Source of the DNA: Hymenobacter jeollabukensis
GTDB taxonomy: Bacteria > Bacteroidota > Bacteroidia > Cytophagales > Hymenobacteraceae
Direction of reading: 5' to 3'
DNA: 64,000 bases
Assembly: GCF_005771675.1 (NCBI RefSeq)
Contig: NZ_VAJM01000001.1
Location: forward strand, 372,001 to 436,000
Shown: positions 63,501-64,000 of the stretch, in pieces
Position numbering within the stretch: position 1 is the stretch's first letter
Layout of the letters: each line of letters starts with the position of its first letter
The notes under the pieces: generated by a model
Databases searched by the model: none
Told to the model about the DNA's origin: nothing
Seen by the model: only the letters and a program-made list of their open reading frames with translations
Made by a program: the position numbers and the translations under genes

Positions 63501-64000
63501 CCTTCTTCGAGCGGGCCTTCCGTGGCAAGAGCTACGTGCGCCTCGGGCCGGTGTACGAGCAGTACCAGAGCGACTTTTCGGCCAGCAGCTACATCGGCCA
63601 GCTGAAAGCCCAGCCCACGCCCTCCGACCTGGTACCCAACACCGATTTCCAGCGCCTGCTCGGCGGTAAAGCCGTGGTCGACCTGGACTTCCGGGACCGG
63701 AAGCTCTTCGCCCGCAAGGGCGTACGCCTCTACGGGGAGCACACCACCTGGCAGCAGCTCAACCAAGGCAGCAACACCTTCGGCCTCACCGAAGCCTTTG
63801 CCGAGTACCTGGCCACCGCCCGCCTGGGCATCCCGGTGACGCTGGCCGTTAAGGGCGGCGGCGGCAAGAACTACGGCCCCGACGACGACATTCCGTTCTA
63901 CAAGTTCACCCAGCTGGGCCAGCGCCAGAGCCTGCGCGGCTACGTGCGCAACCGCTTCACCGGCGACGCCTCGCTGTACCTGAACACGGAGCTGCGCCTC
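60536..64000 (+). CDS. Metallophosphoesterase-like domain fused to an Omp85-type barrel (3' end cut)
   Basis: 1155 codons from ATG 60536 to the window end, still open. Signal peptide to HAQ (residue 24). Residues 30-330 follow the phosphoesterase fold, but its metal-ligand motifs have changed: GNTAG (Asn37 for Asp), LGDIVG (Asp68 kept), GDKDW (111-114, for GNHD), VGHQPA (His213 kept) and AAHDFSLQ (281-288, for GHDHxLQ). A central region (about 400-850) leads to beta-barrel strands of the surface-antigen D15/BamA type from about residue 870. Exported to the outer membrane. The N-terminal domain may be catalytically dead. Confidence 0.85.
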   Translation, partial: MSYFYRPLFAAGLLLTAALPVHAQSTPPAHHVYLLGNTAGPVPDARLKALRRTLEQETTPFTVVHLGDIVGNAGLSDKQDTTRAGLESRANALLALVKDLPNGRIYFVPGDKDWNNSGRDGQKSVRRLEKYIEQQLGGQNAFIPSNGCPGPEIVDVAPLVRLVALNTPWFSHPFDRPEAPDTDCKTMSTEEFREQIQDVIDDTKGRNVLLVGHQPAISNGTYGGFQPLKRHLSPPVFGTINAAYRQNVGTPRDMASPGYQEFKKTLLSTLKEHPGVIYAAAHDFSLQLTPFEKNYHIVSGSFAHTEPVGSNAKSLYNEADAGYTRLDYYPDGTVKTVMLRFEAGDAVKEAFSATLFQSACLPASKDTPTNAFMPDCPTAPKGVAVPKPDAAGGPTATVTPGPQYRAHGLQKSMVGPVYRTSWTQPVTVPVLDLNTEKGGLRPTGRGGGRQTTSLKMIAADSSEYTFRSVDKDVTKILPPELRGSVAADILRDITPTAHPYSALVISPLLDRTDILHARPRLFVLPDNQQLGPYREQYAGLLGTLEDDPWDKKDNIAGFGGSDNVRRSFSMFRQLYKDNDNRVDAKQLGKARAFDMLVADFGKHEDNWKWAEYKEGKGSVYQPIPRDRDQSFTLWNGALTWIANREWAVPSIEDFQLKFNDLESLNWPARHLDRALLQSLTRDDWKQIGQYLQRRITLTAIDSATAQLPREIQGISGNDINRKLKSRIQELPKAIDEYYLMLARDVDVVGSNKAEVFTVQRLPDGNVRVQVSKKDDDGAAKGQPFFDRTFVKGETRDIRLYGLDGKDVFNVSGAGNNSIRVRIVGGEGGDMVADNATGGRTEVYDVPNTELKAGPGTADRRSLRLGINHYDRDAFEYDGYAPRGSIIYNQNDGFGIAAGFDWVKQGFRKPDYRVRYGIDAQYTTGGNRQLTGNVRWRYLIGKWDFGARATYGNFFPFYNFFGLGNNTAKDDNRYDDHYYRARYRGYQTEAFFERAFRGKSYVRLGPVYEQYQSDFSASSYIGQLKAQPTPSDLVPNTDFQRLLGGKAVVDLDFRDRKLFARKGVRLYGEHTTWQQLNQGSNTFGLTEAFAEYLATARLGIPVTLAVKGGGGKNYGPDDDIPFYKFTQLGQRQSLRGYVRNRFTGDASLYLNTELRL

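Overview
The window looks like a chromosomal stretch of a high-GC member of the Bacteroidota, most probably Hymenobacter or a close relative in the Cytophagales. Evidence: dense GC-rich coding; start sites mostly without Shine-Dalgarno sequences; TAnnTTTG-type -7 promoter elements (e.g. 19981-19988, 23581-23588, 36207-36214, 53245-53252, 56073-56080); families largely confined to this phylum (DUF4290 before murA, DUF3109, DUF4846, metallophosphoesterase-barrel fusions); and the order DUF177-rpmF-plsX-fabH-efp-accB-accC. Genus assignment is inference. No rRNA, tRNA, CRISPR array, prophage or transposase was seen.

Layout. 1-1753 (minus): part of an arsenosugar-associated set (glycosyltransferase, rhodanese, AhpD-like protein). 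1820-2362: stand-alone H-NOX gas sensor. 2557-7285: DUF885 lipoprotein, thioredoxin-like protein, YdcF-like protein, semialdehyde dehydrogenase. 7480-8958: ECF sigma factor with anti-sigma factor. 9041-15435: von Willebrand lipoprotein, PBP4-type peptidase, self-processing surface fibre protein, NucA-type nuclease lipoprotein. 15519-19937 (minus): small secreted protein, HIT domain fused to a NuiA-type nuclease inhibitor, greA, a D-2-hydroxyacid dehydrogenase, ksgA. 20078-23531: aminopeptidase, pdxA, orphan HigA-like regulator. 23610-29286: fatty-acid/translation block ending in accBC. 29428-35707: decayed ADP-ribosylglycohydrolase, GT39-like membrane protein, alpha-amylase with CBM20, secreted TPR protein, DUF3109 protein. 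35832-42832: small membrane protein, UvrD helicase, HAD phosphatase-like protein, DUF4290-murA, DUF4349 lipoprotein, holin-family membrane protein. 42932-53169 (minus): ureohydrolase, then a chemosensory operon read from a 1482-residue soluble poly-HAMP receptor through cheW, cheY, cheB, cheA to cheC. 53524-64000: topA, DUF45 metalloprotease, DUF4846 protein, zinc-less sirtuin, FAD monooxygenase, and a phosphoesterase-barrel fusion cut by the window end.

Most notable signals. (1) A NuiA-like inhibitor fused to a HIT domain (16149-17042) lies about 0.7 kb from a secreted close relative of NucA (13981-15435), the enzyme class NuiA inhibits. (2) At least seven gene junctions carry short arrays of 7- or 8-nt units with different unit sequences; five of these are paired inverted arrays able to fold into a hairpin. 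(3) Two palindromic mobile-type elements (21541-21665, 22783-22977) and a compact relative (5820-5872). (4) A chemosensory operon with about 21 HAMP-like modules, a CheB whose receiver has lost its phospho-acceptor, and no cheR in the window. (5) A phosphoesterase-barrel fusion whose metal-binding motifs are degenerate.
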